64,000 bases of DNA, taken from NCBI GenBank assembly GCA_003993805.1, contig RSEF01000020.1, forward strand, positions 12,049,105-12,113,104, read 5' to 3'. This document shows, piece after piece, positions 12,960 through 24,127 of this stretch. The notes under the pieces are model-generated. The model was not told the origin of the DNA, ran no database searches, and saw nothing but the letters and a program-made list of their open reading frames with translations. A program made the translations under genes and the position numbers. Numbering within the stretch: the first letter of the stretch is position 1; every line of letters begins with the position of its first letter. This DNA is from Himantopus leucocephalus (Eukaryota; Chordata; Aves; Charadriiformes; Recurvirostridae).

Positions 12960-13215
12960 TAAATGCCCTGTTACTTCATGCTTTACCTCTAAGGTGAACT
13001 TAACTGGCTTCACTTCCAGTCTTGGTTCTTCCTATGTCTTTCTTCACTAGATTAGAAACATCTATTTCATACCTTGCCCCGGAGGCACTTATATGTGGTA
13101 ACCAGGTCACCTCTCTTTTTGAGAAATTTAACTGACTGAGCCCTTTAGTTTACACAGTAAGGAACATTCTTCACAAATACGGTAATACTTGTGAGCTTTT
13201 TGCTCTTCTCAAAAA
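12960..13215 (-). mobile_element. CR1 LINE fragment, ORF2 C-terminal part (degraded)
   Basis: Read on the plus strand, this is the antisense of the CR1 ORF2 end. Diagnostic blocks in order are GGCTTCA.CTTCCAG (13006-13019), CTTTCTTCACTAG, GGCACTTATATGTGGTAACC followed by AGGTCACCTCTC (about 13084-13115), TTTTGAGAAA, GACTGAGCCC, CAGTAAGGAACATTCTTC and a final GCTCTTCTC. Together they match the CR1 region that in sense orientation reads GAGAAGAGCC, CTCAGTCT.TT, GAGGTGACCTGAT, TATAAGTACC and CTGGAAGTTGAAGC. CR1 is the dominant LINE of birds and other sauropsids. The copy is heavily diverged and has no open frame, so it is a dead fossil. It may extend leftward towards about 12720, where the match is too poor to assert. 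An A run (13211-13226) interrupts the right edge. Confidence 0.65.
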
Positions 13216-13226
13216 AAAAAAAAAAA
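13211..13226. repeat. Poly-A tract (16 nt)
   Basis: Uninterrupted A run, at the right edge of the CR1 fragment. The CR1 copy points leftward, so this is not its 3' tail. Confidence 0.9.
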
Positions 13227-15120
13227 GGAATTCTCATTCCTCTTTGCTCTCTTCTTTCCATACTGTGACACAATGAAGACCCCTTCCTCGCAGGCAAACA
13301 AGTTCACGTAAAAAGCAGCCACTATTTTAACGTGGGTTCAGCAGGTGGGGGAAAGCATTTCAGCTGCTATTTTGCCCATCACAAGTGCAGTAATCCTCTC
13401 CAGTAAAACTGAAGTGATTGTCACATGGTGCTAATTCTTCAATTTAAGTTTTCAATCCTAGTTTTGTAAAACAGAGCCAAAATAATGATGACAGTTGACC
13501 AGCAGTGTTTAGTGCAGGTCAAAAGAGCAAGGAGTGTACGCAGGGCTTTGTGCAAATCCTCTGCAAGCCACTATCATCCCACCTTCCTATCAGCTCCCTT
13601 CTCATGCAGGTTTCCATAGTTCCAGTACAAAGTCATAATTTCTCTCTCATGTTTCTCTCCTTTCACCTGTCCCACCAATTCTTTTGCCCTTTCTTGAAGA
13701 CTATTTGCCTATGTGTCACTCGCATTCGATTCAAAAACTGTGTTCAAATATGAAGAAAGGAAAGATGAGTTAATTGATTATGATAATAATTGGGCAAAGG
13801 AAGATGCAAAGAATCGCTTGTTTGTAAAACTGCTTTTTTCTAAATTTACAAAAGAGCGGTCAGAGCCAAGGAGAGCTGTTCCTCTTTATGGGATGCGTGC
13901 AAGCACTGAATGGCTCTTTCCTGTGCCTTTATTTTACTAAACTTGTCACACCAGATTTTACACTTCCTTCTAAATTATGAGTAAAAAGAACCCTTTGTTT
14001 GTCATTTTTCCACTTTGATGGATATGGATCATGATCATACAGTGCAGCCAAGTTACCGCCTCCTGCTCACAGCAGCCTCAGCTCCTGGAGACATGGAAAT
14101 GCCCCTAACGGGTAGCTCAGGGCACCTGGTTTTCCCAAGCCCGCTGGGTATCACACCCTGCCCGGCTCTGTGCTGCTCAGCTCAATTCCCACTGCCGCTG
14201 CTAAATCATTCACCAATGCCTGGGGGAAGCAAACAGCTTAGCGATAAGTGCTGGTCACTCACAGATCTCGGCTGTATCTCTGCGAACAGAAGACACCTGG
14301 CATTGGGCACCTTCTCCTCTCCATGCCGTATTTCAGAGCGAGGGTGCTGTGCAAGGATACACGCTTTTTCTTTTCCACAAGCCACCTGTTACCTGTCAGC
14401 ACTGCCTGCAACGTACAGAGCCTTTATTTGTATTACTTCACCCCTCTGGCATGTGCCTTCCTCTTCACAAGCACTTTGTATCGTCACCCGTAATTGTGCG
14501 TTTGCGATGGCAGCACAAGGAACATGGGTCACCAGCAGCGTACTCCTTTTCCTACCTCAAGGCATGGAAAGCTGGTGGGTGGTTTAAACAGCCAGGGAAG
14601 GAAATAATGCTGTGAGCGTTGCTTGGTCTAAGTTCCTGTCCTGAAGGCTTGTTCTATTATCCACAGAGCAGCAGCAAATAAATCAGGAAAACTGAGCAAT
14701 AACCTCCCACCTCAATCAGGCAAACAGGAGAGGCTCGTTTTTCCCTTCGGTACGGTTAGCATGCCCAGTTTTATGACCGAAGGGGGACAGGTATGGGCTG
14801 ACCATCCTAGACAGTAACAGAACCTAAACGAACTGTGCAGCAGAGTGAATTGGGTGCGACGAGAGAGAAAAGGACAGCAAGAGCCGGGACAGAAAAAGAG
14901 GGCAGCTTTAACAGTGAGGTCCTTGATGCAGACCCGAGACCTGCACAAGGCTTTTAGCTATACAGACGCAGAGCACAGAAGTTATCCACGCGCTGCAGAG
15001 TACGGCTGCCCTTGGAGCCTCTCGCAGGATGGTGCTTGCTCATGCAAACAGCCCTCATGTATATGCATTACACACTTGCACGCACACACACGTAATTTCT
15101 AGGTGCGGAGTGGCCCAGAG
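13227..15120. other. Non-coding stretch rising in GC towards the CpG island
   Basis: GC rises from about 14000 onward. The longest open frame of the window lies here (plus strand, first ATG at 14018, stop at 14587), but two overlapping frames are open over part of it, the translation is rich in Ser, Pro, Leu and Cys, and no domain is recognisable, as expected for GC-rich non-coding DNA. It may belong to an exon of an unannotated transcript driven by the island to its right. Confidence 0.4.
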
Positions 15121-15720
15121 CAGCGGGTGACCTGCCTGGGCAAGGCTGCGGCAGAGCGGGCCGTGGCCGGGCAGCTCCCAGCCCCTCTGCCAGCTGCTTG
15201 TCCCAGCAGGGCCCCTCCTGTGCCTGGCTTGGCGGGGCACCCCGGCAGGGAGAGCCCGCGCAGGCCCCAGCGCATCCCTCTGCTCTGCCCACATGGACGC
15301 CTGCCTCTGAGTCACCGCCTCGCTGAGCCCCGGGGCCACGCAGGTCCCCTGGGCGCCGGGCAGCCAGGGGCTCCCCGCTCCCGAGCTGTGTCTGCCCTGG
15401 GGGTGGCTTTGCAAAGGGTGGCCCTGAGCTGCAGGGAAAGTACCCGCAGTGCTTTGGGTTTCAAGGGGCTCCCGCCGTCCTTGTGCCCAGGAGGGGACTG
15501 GTGACACCACAGAGAAGGGGGCTGCATGCGCAGGGCGGGAGGATCAGGCGAGGGGTGATACCAGGACCAAGAGGTCTTGTCCCCTCCTGCATTACGCTAC
15601 AGCTGAGCACGGTGCCCTTGTGACAGGAATGGCTGCACAACACAAGGCACGGCACTGCCTCTTTCCCCCGGCCTCAAGGGGCCGTTCGCAGCACCGCACT
15701 GCCGTGCTGGAGAACAACAC
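15121..15720. promoter_or_regulatory. GC-rich, CpG-enriched island
   Basis: GC content is roughly two thirds, against about 40 per cent in the surroundings. I count about 33 CpG in these 600 nt by eye, about half of expectation from base composition; the sub-segment 15241-15360 holds 11 in 120 nt, about 0.7 of expectation. This is borderline for a CpG island. Vertebrate islands usually mark promoters, so it could start a non-coding RNA or an unannotated 5' exon in either direction. Long frames on both strands (for instance 15055-15510 minus, 15103-15504 plus) follow from the low stop-codon density of GC-rich DNA. No TATA box or initiator can be singled out. Confidence 0.45.
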
Positions 15721-17410
15721 CTTAACAAGAAGCATTTTGCAGTAGTACTGGAGAAATCTTCTCGCTGATCTCTTTCAACTCAAATCTCTACACCCTGCAA
15801 GCGAAGCGCTTTGGAAACCACACTGGATTATGCAGGGACTGCGGTCGAAATCGGGTTTTTTTCCCCCCTTCCTTTCTCTCTTTAAATTTGCTCTGATGGT
15901 TTTCATTTGCTGCAGCGTGGTAAAGTTTTGGTGATCTTTTGGGACAGGCACACACTATGCAAGTCCTCACAAATGTAGAAGTATAAAACAATTTAGTGGA
16001 AACTACTGTATAATTACTGAATTGAAGAACATTTAAATAAATGTGATTTTACTGTGACTTCTCTACAGAAATACTCCTTAAATAACTTTCATTTGTCATT
16101 GAAAATATGTTATTCAAGTAATTTTCAGAAGTATTTCTCATATTTTTTGTTTCAGAATAGTGGCAACTTTAACACGCTAATAAATCTTAATGCAAGACAG
16201 TGTTTCCAACATAATTGTAATAGCTGTAGGCTAGATTACAGGTGTCCTTTTAGACACTTTAACTTGTTGTATTTACATCTTGCTGCATCAATTGTATGGC
16301 TATTGTAAACTTTATATTATGCAAGGTGTGTAATTACACAGCGTTTCAAACTCCCATCACAAGTGCACACCTGGCCTGCTTCTAACAAGCACATTCCTTT
16401 TCAAAATGACTACGTAATTAGAAAATTCCACTTCTTGGACACAGCACTGCGCTTAGCACACGTATATTTTACTGTGAAATGCGTTACCATTTCTCTTACA
16501 GGGTCACTAGACACGCTGTGAGCTGTTCATTGTTTTTAATCCTAACATGACCTTTATACTAAATACAAAAAACAACCTTGAGATTGAAAAGCATGGCATG
16601 ATGTCATGAGCACAGAGAATGATTTCAATGAATCCAGCGCTGTTTGATCAGGGACCAGTCCTCCCAAGGTGCTGAGTCCTCATTTTCTGCAGGTCCCAAA
16701 CCGTAGTTTGTAGTGCCTTGAAAACTAGTTGTCCCAATTAAAATTGGAAAATGAGGCATTTAAAATCTGCAGCCGCTTAGAGAACACTCATTTCGAGAGT
16801 TTCCAACTTAAGATGCTTTATCAGAGTTGGGCATCTTATATAGAAAAAGCTCCAAAACTTTGTTTTCATGCATTCACACGCACTCAAAAAACCCAGACTG
16901 CCAAAAGTGCAGACCAGTAGAAACACAGTAATAATTTTAACACTGATTTACTCAACCAGGATTGAGTATAGATCTGTGTAAGCAAGATCCCTGCAGAGCC
17001 TCCTCCCACCTTGAGCTAACAGGGATATATGATGGTAGATATGTTCATAAACTTTTGCTGCAAACAACAGGGAACGTACTCGGGGTTCCTTCTTTGCTAG
17101 AAGGGAGAGGACTAGGAAACACAGGGAAATTTGCAGGAAGGTTTCAGGATTGGGAATTGTTAGAAGTGGCAGCTCTTTTCACACATATTGTTGACGATAG
17201 AAGGGATATAATTGTAAATCGTTACGGAAGGAAAAGAGCGCGCCAGATCCCAAGCCCACAGAAATCCTTTGAAAAAAAACAAATGCGTAGATGCTTTCCC
17301 ACACTCCTTTAATCAGAATGTTAGAGTCATCCTATGCGATCTGTAAAATAGCAGTTATCAGATTAAACCCCAGCTTCTCAGCTAAGAAACGCAATCCCAT
17401 GAATTCAGAT
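15721..17410. other. Non-coding stretch, nothing firmly recognised
   Basis: AT-rich again. The open frame at 16962-17312 (116 codons) has no recognisable domain. The stretch 16320-16420, with GTGTAATTACAC and CCCATCACAAGTGCACACCTGG, could be a conserved element. Confidence 0.5.
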
Positions 17411-17417
17411 GAATAAA

Positions 17418-17970
17418 GGGGCCAGATTTATACCCAGATATTTTAATTCTTAAACAGTTAACATAACAGTCAAAGAGATACTTGGTTACTTACACAAAGG
17501 GAAGGCTATAATTGTAACATCGTTGCTCTAAGGTGAATAATTAAGTAGATTCCACTGACAAAAGGATGAGAAGACTGTGCCTCGGGACATTTAGTCAGTA
17601 GAACTAAGCAACAGGTTACAGGGAAGCAAACAAGGCTATATTTAAACACAAACCTATTGACTAGATTATTTTCAATGCAGAAAAAAAATTTTGCTTCCTA
17701 ACGACGCTGATAAACTTCTGAGTAATACTCGGGCAATTTAACGAAGGAGGCAGAATGAAAGGATTCAAGGTCACAGATATTATTGTTGAAACTTTTTATG
17801 TCAGAACACCCTTTCACTCACTCATCTATCCCCTTTTTCCCTTTGGCTCAATTTCTTCACAACAACAGTGGCAAAAGTCAGAAAAAATAATTAGCCTATT
17901 CTTTATTTAATGAAGTGCTTCAATAAAGCTCAACCGTATTCATTAATACCTTTTGCAGATTTGGCCCCTC
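17418..17970. mobile_element. Possible DNA element bounded by GGGGCCA-type ends
   Basis: The left end reads GGGGCCAGATTTATACCCAG (17418-17437) and the right end reads GCAGATTTGGCCCC (about 17956-17969), which reversed is GGGGCCAAATCTGC. The two agree over about 12 bases as inverted ends, and both match the GGGCCARATTY motif seen at 12062. No target-site duplication is evident and the interior is not recognised, so the pair could be two independent fragments. Confidence 0.25.
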
Positions 17971-17982
17971 GTGTTTGAAACG
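17959..17982 (+). other. Candidate 24-nt microexon
   Basis: A 3' splice site, ACCTTTTGCAG, ends at 17958 and a strong 5' splice site, ACG then GTAAGA, begins at 17983. The 24-nt block is a multiple of three and open in one frame (IWPLVFET). The block overlaps the right GGCCCC end of the possible DNA element at 17418-17970, so it may be an exonised repeat or pure coincidence. Confidence 0.12.
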
Positions 17983-19065
17983 GTAAGAACCATGCTCCGT
18001 ATTTGCATTCAAAACTATTTTTCTTCACTCTAACAGAAAATTTAAGTATTCATAAATACAATTGTAAAGTTCTGTTGCAAGAAAAATACAGAACTCCTGT
18101 ATAGTTCTGTTGGTGCAGACAGACCGGCAATGAGAGCACAAGTGACCCTGCCCTTCCCCAAAAGAAGTGAAAAAGTCATACATTTTCTTAGTATTTCTCC
18201 CCAGACTAAGGTTGGAATCAACCCTTCTCCTCCCAACAGGAAGGGTGAGATTCCCTCCTGTACATCCTCACTCTTCTACCTACGGGCTTGGGTCACCCTG
18301 TGACAGCATCACAGGGAGTCCGTTTGAGGCTACGGTGATGAACAGTAACTAAGCAGTGATACAGCACTGTGATGCAAAAACTACTCCCAAGAATCAGCCC
18401 CAGGTTGTTTGATGTCTCGGCAAATCCAGCCAACAGCGAGGCGGGTTTCCAGCTGCTAAAGCCTACGCAGAGCCGCTGGAAACGGTGCACACTGAGCCCT
18501 CACTCTGGAAACCCAGGCATTCTGCACTCAAAAATAATTTTAAGCCAACACGACGTCTTTCTTGTCTTGTCTTTCTCCTGTCTGGAAGAGGGGGCAGGAG
18601 GTGGGTTTTTGGATCAGAGTCAGTAAACAGTTCTAATGAGGTCTGGATGGCAGAGCGGGTCAGCACACACGCACAAACACCCTAGAAAAGGATTAGTAAA
18701 TAAACTCAGATGATCTAGACAGCATCGGATCCTGGGGACATGAAAGGCAGTAAGTCAAGAGAAGGACTGGATTGGCTGGCCCAACTAGTTTTCCATCCAG
18801 CAGGACTATCATCTCAAAAGAATGATTTTTAAGCTTTTCTTTTCCATCTCCTATTAATTTCTTTGACATGACCTTATCAGGACTCTGCTAGTTATGTTCT
18901 GCTTTCCTTATGTAGTTGTTTTCAACAAAGTGAAACTGCATATAGTTGTCTCCTTCAGTTATGCACTCACTTCTGCAGTGCTGAAACATTAAAACAATTT
19001 GAAAGATATGACAACGAAGTTCCTCAGTACAGTGAGCATGTGGATTGATATGTTTTGATTTTTTT
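17983..19065. other. Non-coding stretch, nothing recognised
   Basis: Short frames on both strands near 18160-18690 lie in a slightly GC-richer patch but show no domain. Confidence 0.5.
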
Positions 19066-19071
19066 CTTTAG

Positions 19072-19144
19072 AGAACAAGACTTGTCAGTGCTCAACTAGA
19101 AAAGCTGCCAAATACATCATCATCTCTCATTCACTATGACCCAG
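19072..19144 (+). other. Weak candidate exon or C-terminal exon
   Basis: A strong pyrimidine tract with acceptor (GATTTTTTTCTTTAG) precedes a frame reading RTRLVSAQLEKLPNTSSSL and continuing to a stop at 19168-19170. A weak donor, CCAG then GTGCTG, lies at 19145. The other two frames are closed. Without alignment this cannot be told from chance. Confidence 0.12.
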
Positions 19145-21390
19145 GTGCTGTCAGCCCAAACTGACTGTTTTCAGTAAAAAGAAAAAAATCGTGTTGGGTG
19201 AGTTCAAAACGTATCCCAAGAGGTGCCAATTAGGAAGCATTTTAAGTGCAAATTCTAATGTTAATTTTCTAAGTTCATTTGCTCTGTGTCCGTTACTAAA
19301 TCCACAGATTAAAATGCACTTTATAGCCTAATTTTGTACTACACAATCTGTTTCTTTCTTGCTCAACATACTCTTATAGTTGCACGTACGACTAACAAAT
19401 GCATTTAAATGTTTGATTCACTGCCATTAGCAAGAGAGGGAGAAGAAAAACTTAATGATGGATGATATGATACGCTGCGCACAGAATGCCTTCATGCTAT
19501 TCACAGCACATTATTATCAACATACCTCTTCCTATCGTGTGCATTTTTTAGGGTACTAAAACAAACAACGCCACTGAACTCAGAAAAGATTTGCTAGTAA
19601 GAGGGATTAAAGTCTATGGATCATATAGATGCTGTTGAGTGATCAGTTTTGTTCAAATCTTACCTGTTTATTTTGGTCCTGATTTTTCTGCAGTAAACAC
19701 CTTTACACTGAAATACGGGGGTTTACTACCTTAAAAGGAGCAGCAAAATGTATAAAACATCTAAAACCTACTTTTATATATGCTTTCATCTCAAAACCAG
19801 TTACCCAGACCTTTACTCTAACCATTGCAACCACCAGTGTAGCAACTTAATGCACTTAATCCTGGGGGAAATCCAAATGGAAGAGTTGAAATTTTTTTTT
19901 TAAATCCAGTCATATTTTAAAATATACTATTGCCAATGCAAGGCAAGGGTTAGGTGAGAGGATGTTAACACCCCTTTACCAGCTAGAAATAAAAAAGTCT
20001 TTCCAAGTGTAGTACTTCTCTTTTGCACATTTTGAATGCTTTTGTGCAATTTCCATTCAGGGTTGCCACCTGACAGAGGAAGAACACGACCAAGCAATAG
20101 GCGGTACTCAAAGGGCCCAATGCCACTGCTACGGCGAAGGGTACAGCACGGTCGCTCCCTTGGGGAATGTGCTCAGTGGTGAGGACAGTGGCTGCCCGTG
20201 TACCTTTCTGCATTTCCAGCTGCCCCTTTCGGGAGCAGACTGACCTCAGCCTGGAGCTGCCACCGACGATGGATGTCCTCTGCATGGAGCAGCGAAAATT
20301 AATTTCTAAATCATCTTGAACATGATGTTGATATTAGGAGTAAGCATACAGCTTATCAGCAAGAACATTGTCTGACTTAAAGATGCTACCCCTTCTACAT
20401 GGGTTTTGAAGCCAGAGTTCCAAAAGCTTCAATTCAGTTGACATTTTCTGTCCTATGGTTTATTTTGGCCATGGGAAACAGCTAGGTTTTGATACCTGAC
20501 TTTGTCTGATTTCTAATGAATATCTAAGTCCAGTCAGGCACCTCCAAAGGAGATTTATATTTGATGGCCATGGGATTATTCAAACACTTAAAAATAATCA
20601 CATGCATATTAGACTGCAGCTTTGAAATGTGTTGATACTGAAAATATGATGGTTGATTGCTTGCACAGGGATCCAGAGGGTCCCTGCCCTCTACGCTTCA
20701 GTTATACAGGAACTGATAGGGGGAGTACCTCCCTTAAAAATTCAGCTCAGGAAATTAATAATCCAATTAAAAGAACCTCCCCCTCTCCACTACCAATTTA
20801 TCGTACATTTATTCACCGCGTCCGTAACTTTTAAAGTTTTTCAAGCAATTTGTTTTACTTGCTTTGAGAGGGAACACGGGGTTACAGGAATAATGTAGTT
20901 CTTTGTCTCCAACTCCTCTTCCTGATTTTTTAGATTAAAAGATGCCTAACCTGGTGACTGAACTTGTTGAGGAAATGCCATGCCAAGTCCCTAGGAATTT
21001 GAGCTGGCAGCGCCTGCTCGCTGCCAGGGTGCAACGTCGCCCACGGCAGCTGCGCCACCCCTGAGCCAGAACAGCCCTGGGAAACAGATGAGCTACAACC
21101 AGGGCTCAGACAGAGAAGGAAACTAGCCAAAAGAATGACAAACCTCTACATAATAAACATAAAGTATACAATTGCTGCCACGGTATAGGTTGGACCAAAC
21201 TTGCATTGCTTAATGCCTGTGTCTTTGGATATCTCTGCTTGCATGTATAGCTTCACATTAGGAGCTAATACCCTCAAGTGACAGGTAAATTAATTCATTT
21301 TCCAGCATTTGAGTGCATCCTGCATGAGCAGAATTTCCCAAACAATGTAAGACCATTTGGTCAAACAACATTTGCAATTTGCTTCTATAT
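19145..21390. other. Non-coding stretch, nothing firmly recognised
   Basis: AT-rich with small GC-richer patches at 20100-20280 and 21000-21065. Frames there (for instance 19983-20285, minus) show no recognisable domain. Confidence 0.5.
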
Positions 21391-21394
21391 TTAG

Positions 21395-21449
21395 CACACT
21401 TGTCTGCAAAAGCCCCTGTATATTTAACAAGGTCAGTGGATAAATTTGG
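21395..21449 (+). other. Weak candidate exon
   Basis: An acceptor with a moderate pyrimidine tract (TTTGCTTCTATATTTAG) and a donor (TTTGG then GTGAGT) bound 55 nt. One frame is open, reading HLSAKAPVYLTRSVDKFG. No protein was recognised. Confidence 0.1.
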
Positions 21450-23200
21450 GTGAGTGGTACGCAAGCTACGTTGCGATACAAACATGATGAATGAAAGCAG
21501 TTTATTTCACTAATGTCTTAAAATGTAAAAACACATAATACCGAGAAATACCTTGAGAATCTAATTCCCACTGCAGTGTTTTGTCAGCTGTTTATTGGCA
21601 AATAGTGTCTTTTTCCACCTTTTGGAAAAGGATATAGCACAATTAAATTTGATCAACATTTTGAATTTATACAAGCCAAAACCCCTGGAAGTTTCTTCTA
21701 ATAGAAATATTTTTTTTTTAATTCAGTTTCCACTTTTTTTTTTTTTTAAAGAAAAGCAACATCCCACAAAGAGAAAGAAAAGTTAATCAACCAACCAAAG
21801 AAGTAGCAAAGCATTATAAAGATAATAGTTTTGGTATAAATCCACATCTTGATTCTAATGGAAGACTGGTGACTTAATGCATGCAAGGTCCTAAGTAGCA
21901 GTTCAATTTTAATAGTCTAAACGTCCCTAATTTTCCATTTCCTTGAATAAACTCTTTATTGGTACATACTGTTCCTGTAGCAATCAGCATCCACTTTGCA
22001 TAACCATAAGCATATTTACATTTTTCTTTTAGATGTATAAGCGACTGTACAAAATGCAACGCAAGAGAGAAGCAAAAGTATGTTATTATCAGGAAATAAG
22101 ATTTTTTTGAGTCCTGTGAAACTCAGCTGAGGTGGGTTTTTTTTAAAGCACTTTCCCTTTAAAGGTTAAAACCAAGGTTCAGAAGGGTCAGGTTTTGGGT
22201 TTTGTTTTTTTTTTTAAGAGAGTAACTACTGACAGGCACCCTAGTTTTCAGGAGTCCTACTCAAAGGGTCTCCAGACATGGTACCCATTCTGCCTTGTCA
22301 CTGATGAAGGCTCAGAGCACGCCACAAAATTCCAGAACTGAAACTTCATTGCTAAAAGACAGCTTTCTTCAGCACTACTCAATGAAGTCAGTTTAGAAAG
22401 AAAATGTGTGCTGAAAAATTAATTCAGCGCGACCCCCCGCTGAGGGATGGTGAGTAACGCCTTGGTGCGTAGAACATGTAATGTTCCCAAGCACTGAGCA
22501 ATGGAAAAGTGTCCTGAATTCAAAGTGCTCTATCTCAGCGCTCTATCTCCGCATGAGCTCTAGCCTGCAGAAACGGAATTCGCTGTTCCATGGACAGGTT
22601 CCAGAAGCTGTTTCCGTATGCGGTGCATGCCAAAACTGGGCCTAGTCGGCTGTTATTAAAATGTTGCTGTCAAGCTATTAAATGCTTGAAAAGCTGAGAA
22701 TTAAAAGAAGCTTTATGCATGCGCTCCCCACGGTGTTTCTAATCATGCCATTGATGTCTGGAGATCCAGTTCCCTTCAAAATTTAGTTACAGTTTGTGTT
22801 TATAAATCATTTCTTTTAAAGACTGCCACCAAACAACCAATCTCATTCCTCCGCCTAATCTGCAGTTTGAACAGGAATAAGATCCTGCTCAAAGATTGCA
22901 AAGCATTCTTCAAAGGCACTGCTAAAAGCAGGTGCTTTAGGGGACTAGTCCTCCCAGAAATAGGGTGTTTTAAAAGCATCCATTCCTCCTGTTGGACCAG
23001 TTTGCACTGGCGAGTGAGACCGGGAGCCTGCAAGAAACTCCTCCTTCACCTGCATTGCCCCCAGTTCTGCATCATTCCCTTAAATTCCCAGGATGCGTTT
23101 GGCCAGCTTGACATAATTCAGCTATCTAGCAATACCTGATCTACTGAAATGAATCACTCAAAGCACAGAACTTACTGTATCTAAAAATCTGTCTATTATC
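21450..23200. other. Non-coding stretch with T-rich runs
   Basis: T or A runs near 21711, 21735, 22138 and 22206. No coding frame or transposon recognised. Confidence 0.5.
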
Positions 23201-23201
23201 T

Positions 23202-23225
23202 ATCTTTTCACTTAAGTGAAAAGAT
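23202..23225. repeat. 24-bp perfect palindrome
   Basis: Arms ATCTTTTCACTT and AAGTGAAAAGAT meet with no spacer, so the whole 24 bp equals its own reverse complement. A partial second copy of the left arm, TATCTTTTCATTT, follows at 23233-23245. Confidence 0.95.
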
Positions 23226-23659
23226 TTTTTACTATCTTTTCATTTACATGTTCAATACCAGACCTTTCAAAGAATAAAAAAATGAAAGAGTAAAATCAAT
23301 GCTGCTATTCTCTTTTTTCCTACAGCTCTTATGAATTTAATGTAGGAAATCATTAAGGAGGGACTAAAGAACTGGAATAACTTTGGTTTAGAGGAATGAA
23401 TTAATATTTCCCCATTCCTGCCTAGGATGCTTCGTAACAGACAATATATTCTCTCTGTCTAGTTACACATTAATTTTGTGTTGCTGTATTTCACATGCTG
23501 TGTATTATTTGTACTTCTAGAGAGCATTTAGGACTCCCAGCTAATGATCTACGCCTCACTGGACTAAACGATACATAAACTCAGAGGTAAAGAAACATAC
23601 TCTTTCTTTTAAAAAACATACAACGTAAGACAATTGATGCACAGTGACAATAGCAGAGA

Positions 23660-24125
23660 CAGGTAGTAAGGGCTGCGGCACAGGGCGGCAGTGGAGGGAT
23701 GCCCACGAGAGCTGCCATGGTCAGAGCAACGCGTTGGGGACAAGAGCTCTCAACAGACTTCTGACCACAGCCACAGTTTCTTTACCTTAGGGGACTTGCA
23801 ATAAAATGAACTCGGAGCCTGTACAAGACATAGTTAGGAACAAAAGGCCCTATCAAAGATCTGCCATACAGGAGTTAGTTTTCTCACAGTCTGTGATCTA
23901 GAGAGATCCGAATAGAAGGGAACGATGCCTTTACCACAGAACAGGTGACTTTAAGAGAGGGGAGGACTACAGATACACCTACAAGGAAACACGTACAGGG
24001 TGAGCAACGCAACAATTGCGAGAGTGAAGCCATGGAAGGCAAAAATCCAAAGACTTCAAGAAAAGGGACCTGGCTGATGATGTCAAAAGCATGAGAGAAG
24101 CGAGGACAGGTGAGGTTATGCACAC
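23660..24125 (-). mobile_element. Degraded L2-clade LINE reverse transcriptase
   Basis: On the minus strand, residues FSHAFDIIS (24099-24073) line up with the conserved L2-type motif LDLSAAFDTVDH, and the following FGFLPSMASLSQLL stretch lines up with the LG..DT.L.WF segment after it. Further on, the minus strand at 23732-23680 reads GCTCTGACCATG, then GCATCCCTCCACTG, matching the codons for RSDHVTPL..SLHWLP, a signature of the C-terminal part of the same reverse transcriptases. The distance between the two motifs is about half that of an intact element, so there are internal deletions besides stops and frameshifts. Plus-strand CTTGCAATAAAATGAAC (about 23798) matches the antisense of the segment in between. 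This is a dead fossil, not a functional gene. Assignment to L2 rather than another CR1/L2-like clade is from memory of motif wording. Confidence 0.5.
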
Positions 24126-24127
24126 AT

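Noticed and set aside
14015..14587. Longest open frame of the window (about 190 codons, plus strand)
   Set aside because: Other plus-strand frames are open over much of the same stretch, the composition is Ser/Pro/Leu/Cys-rich as in translated GC-rich DNA, and no domain or homologue is recognisable. Kept only as part of the GC-rich region description.
15055..15510. 151-codon minus-strand and 133-codon plus-strand frames in the CpG island
   Set aside because: Low stop-codon frequency in GC-rich DNA makes frames open on both strands; no domain seen.
16962..17312. 116-codon plus-strand frame with a basic RYGRKRARQ stretch
   Set aside because: No domain recognised and no upstream acceptor that is better than background.
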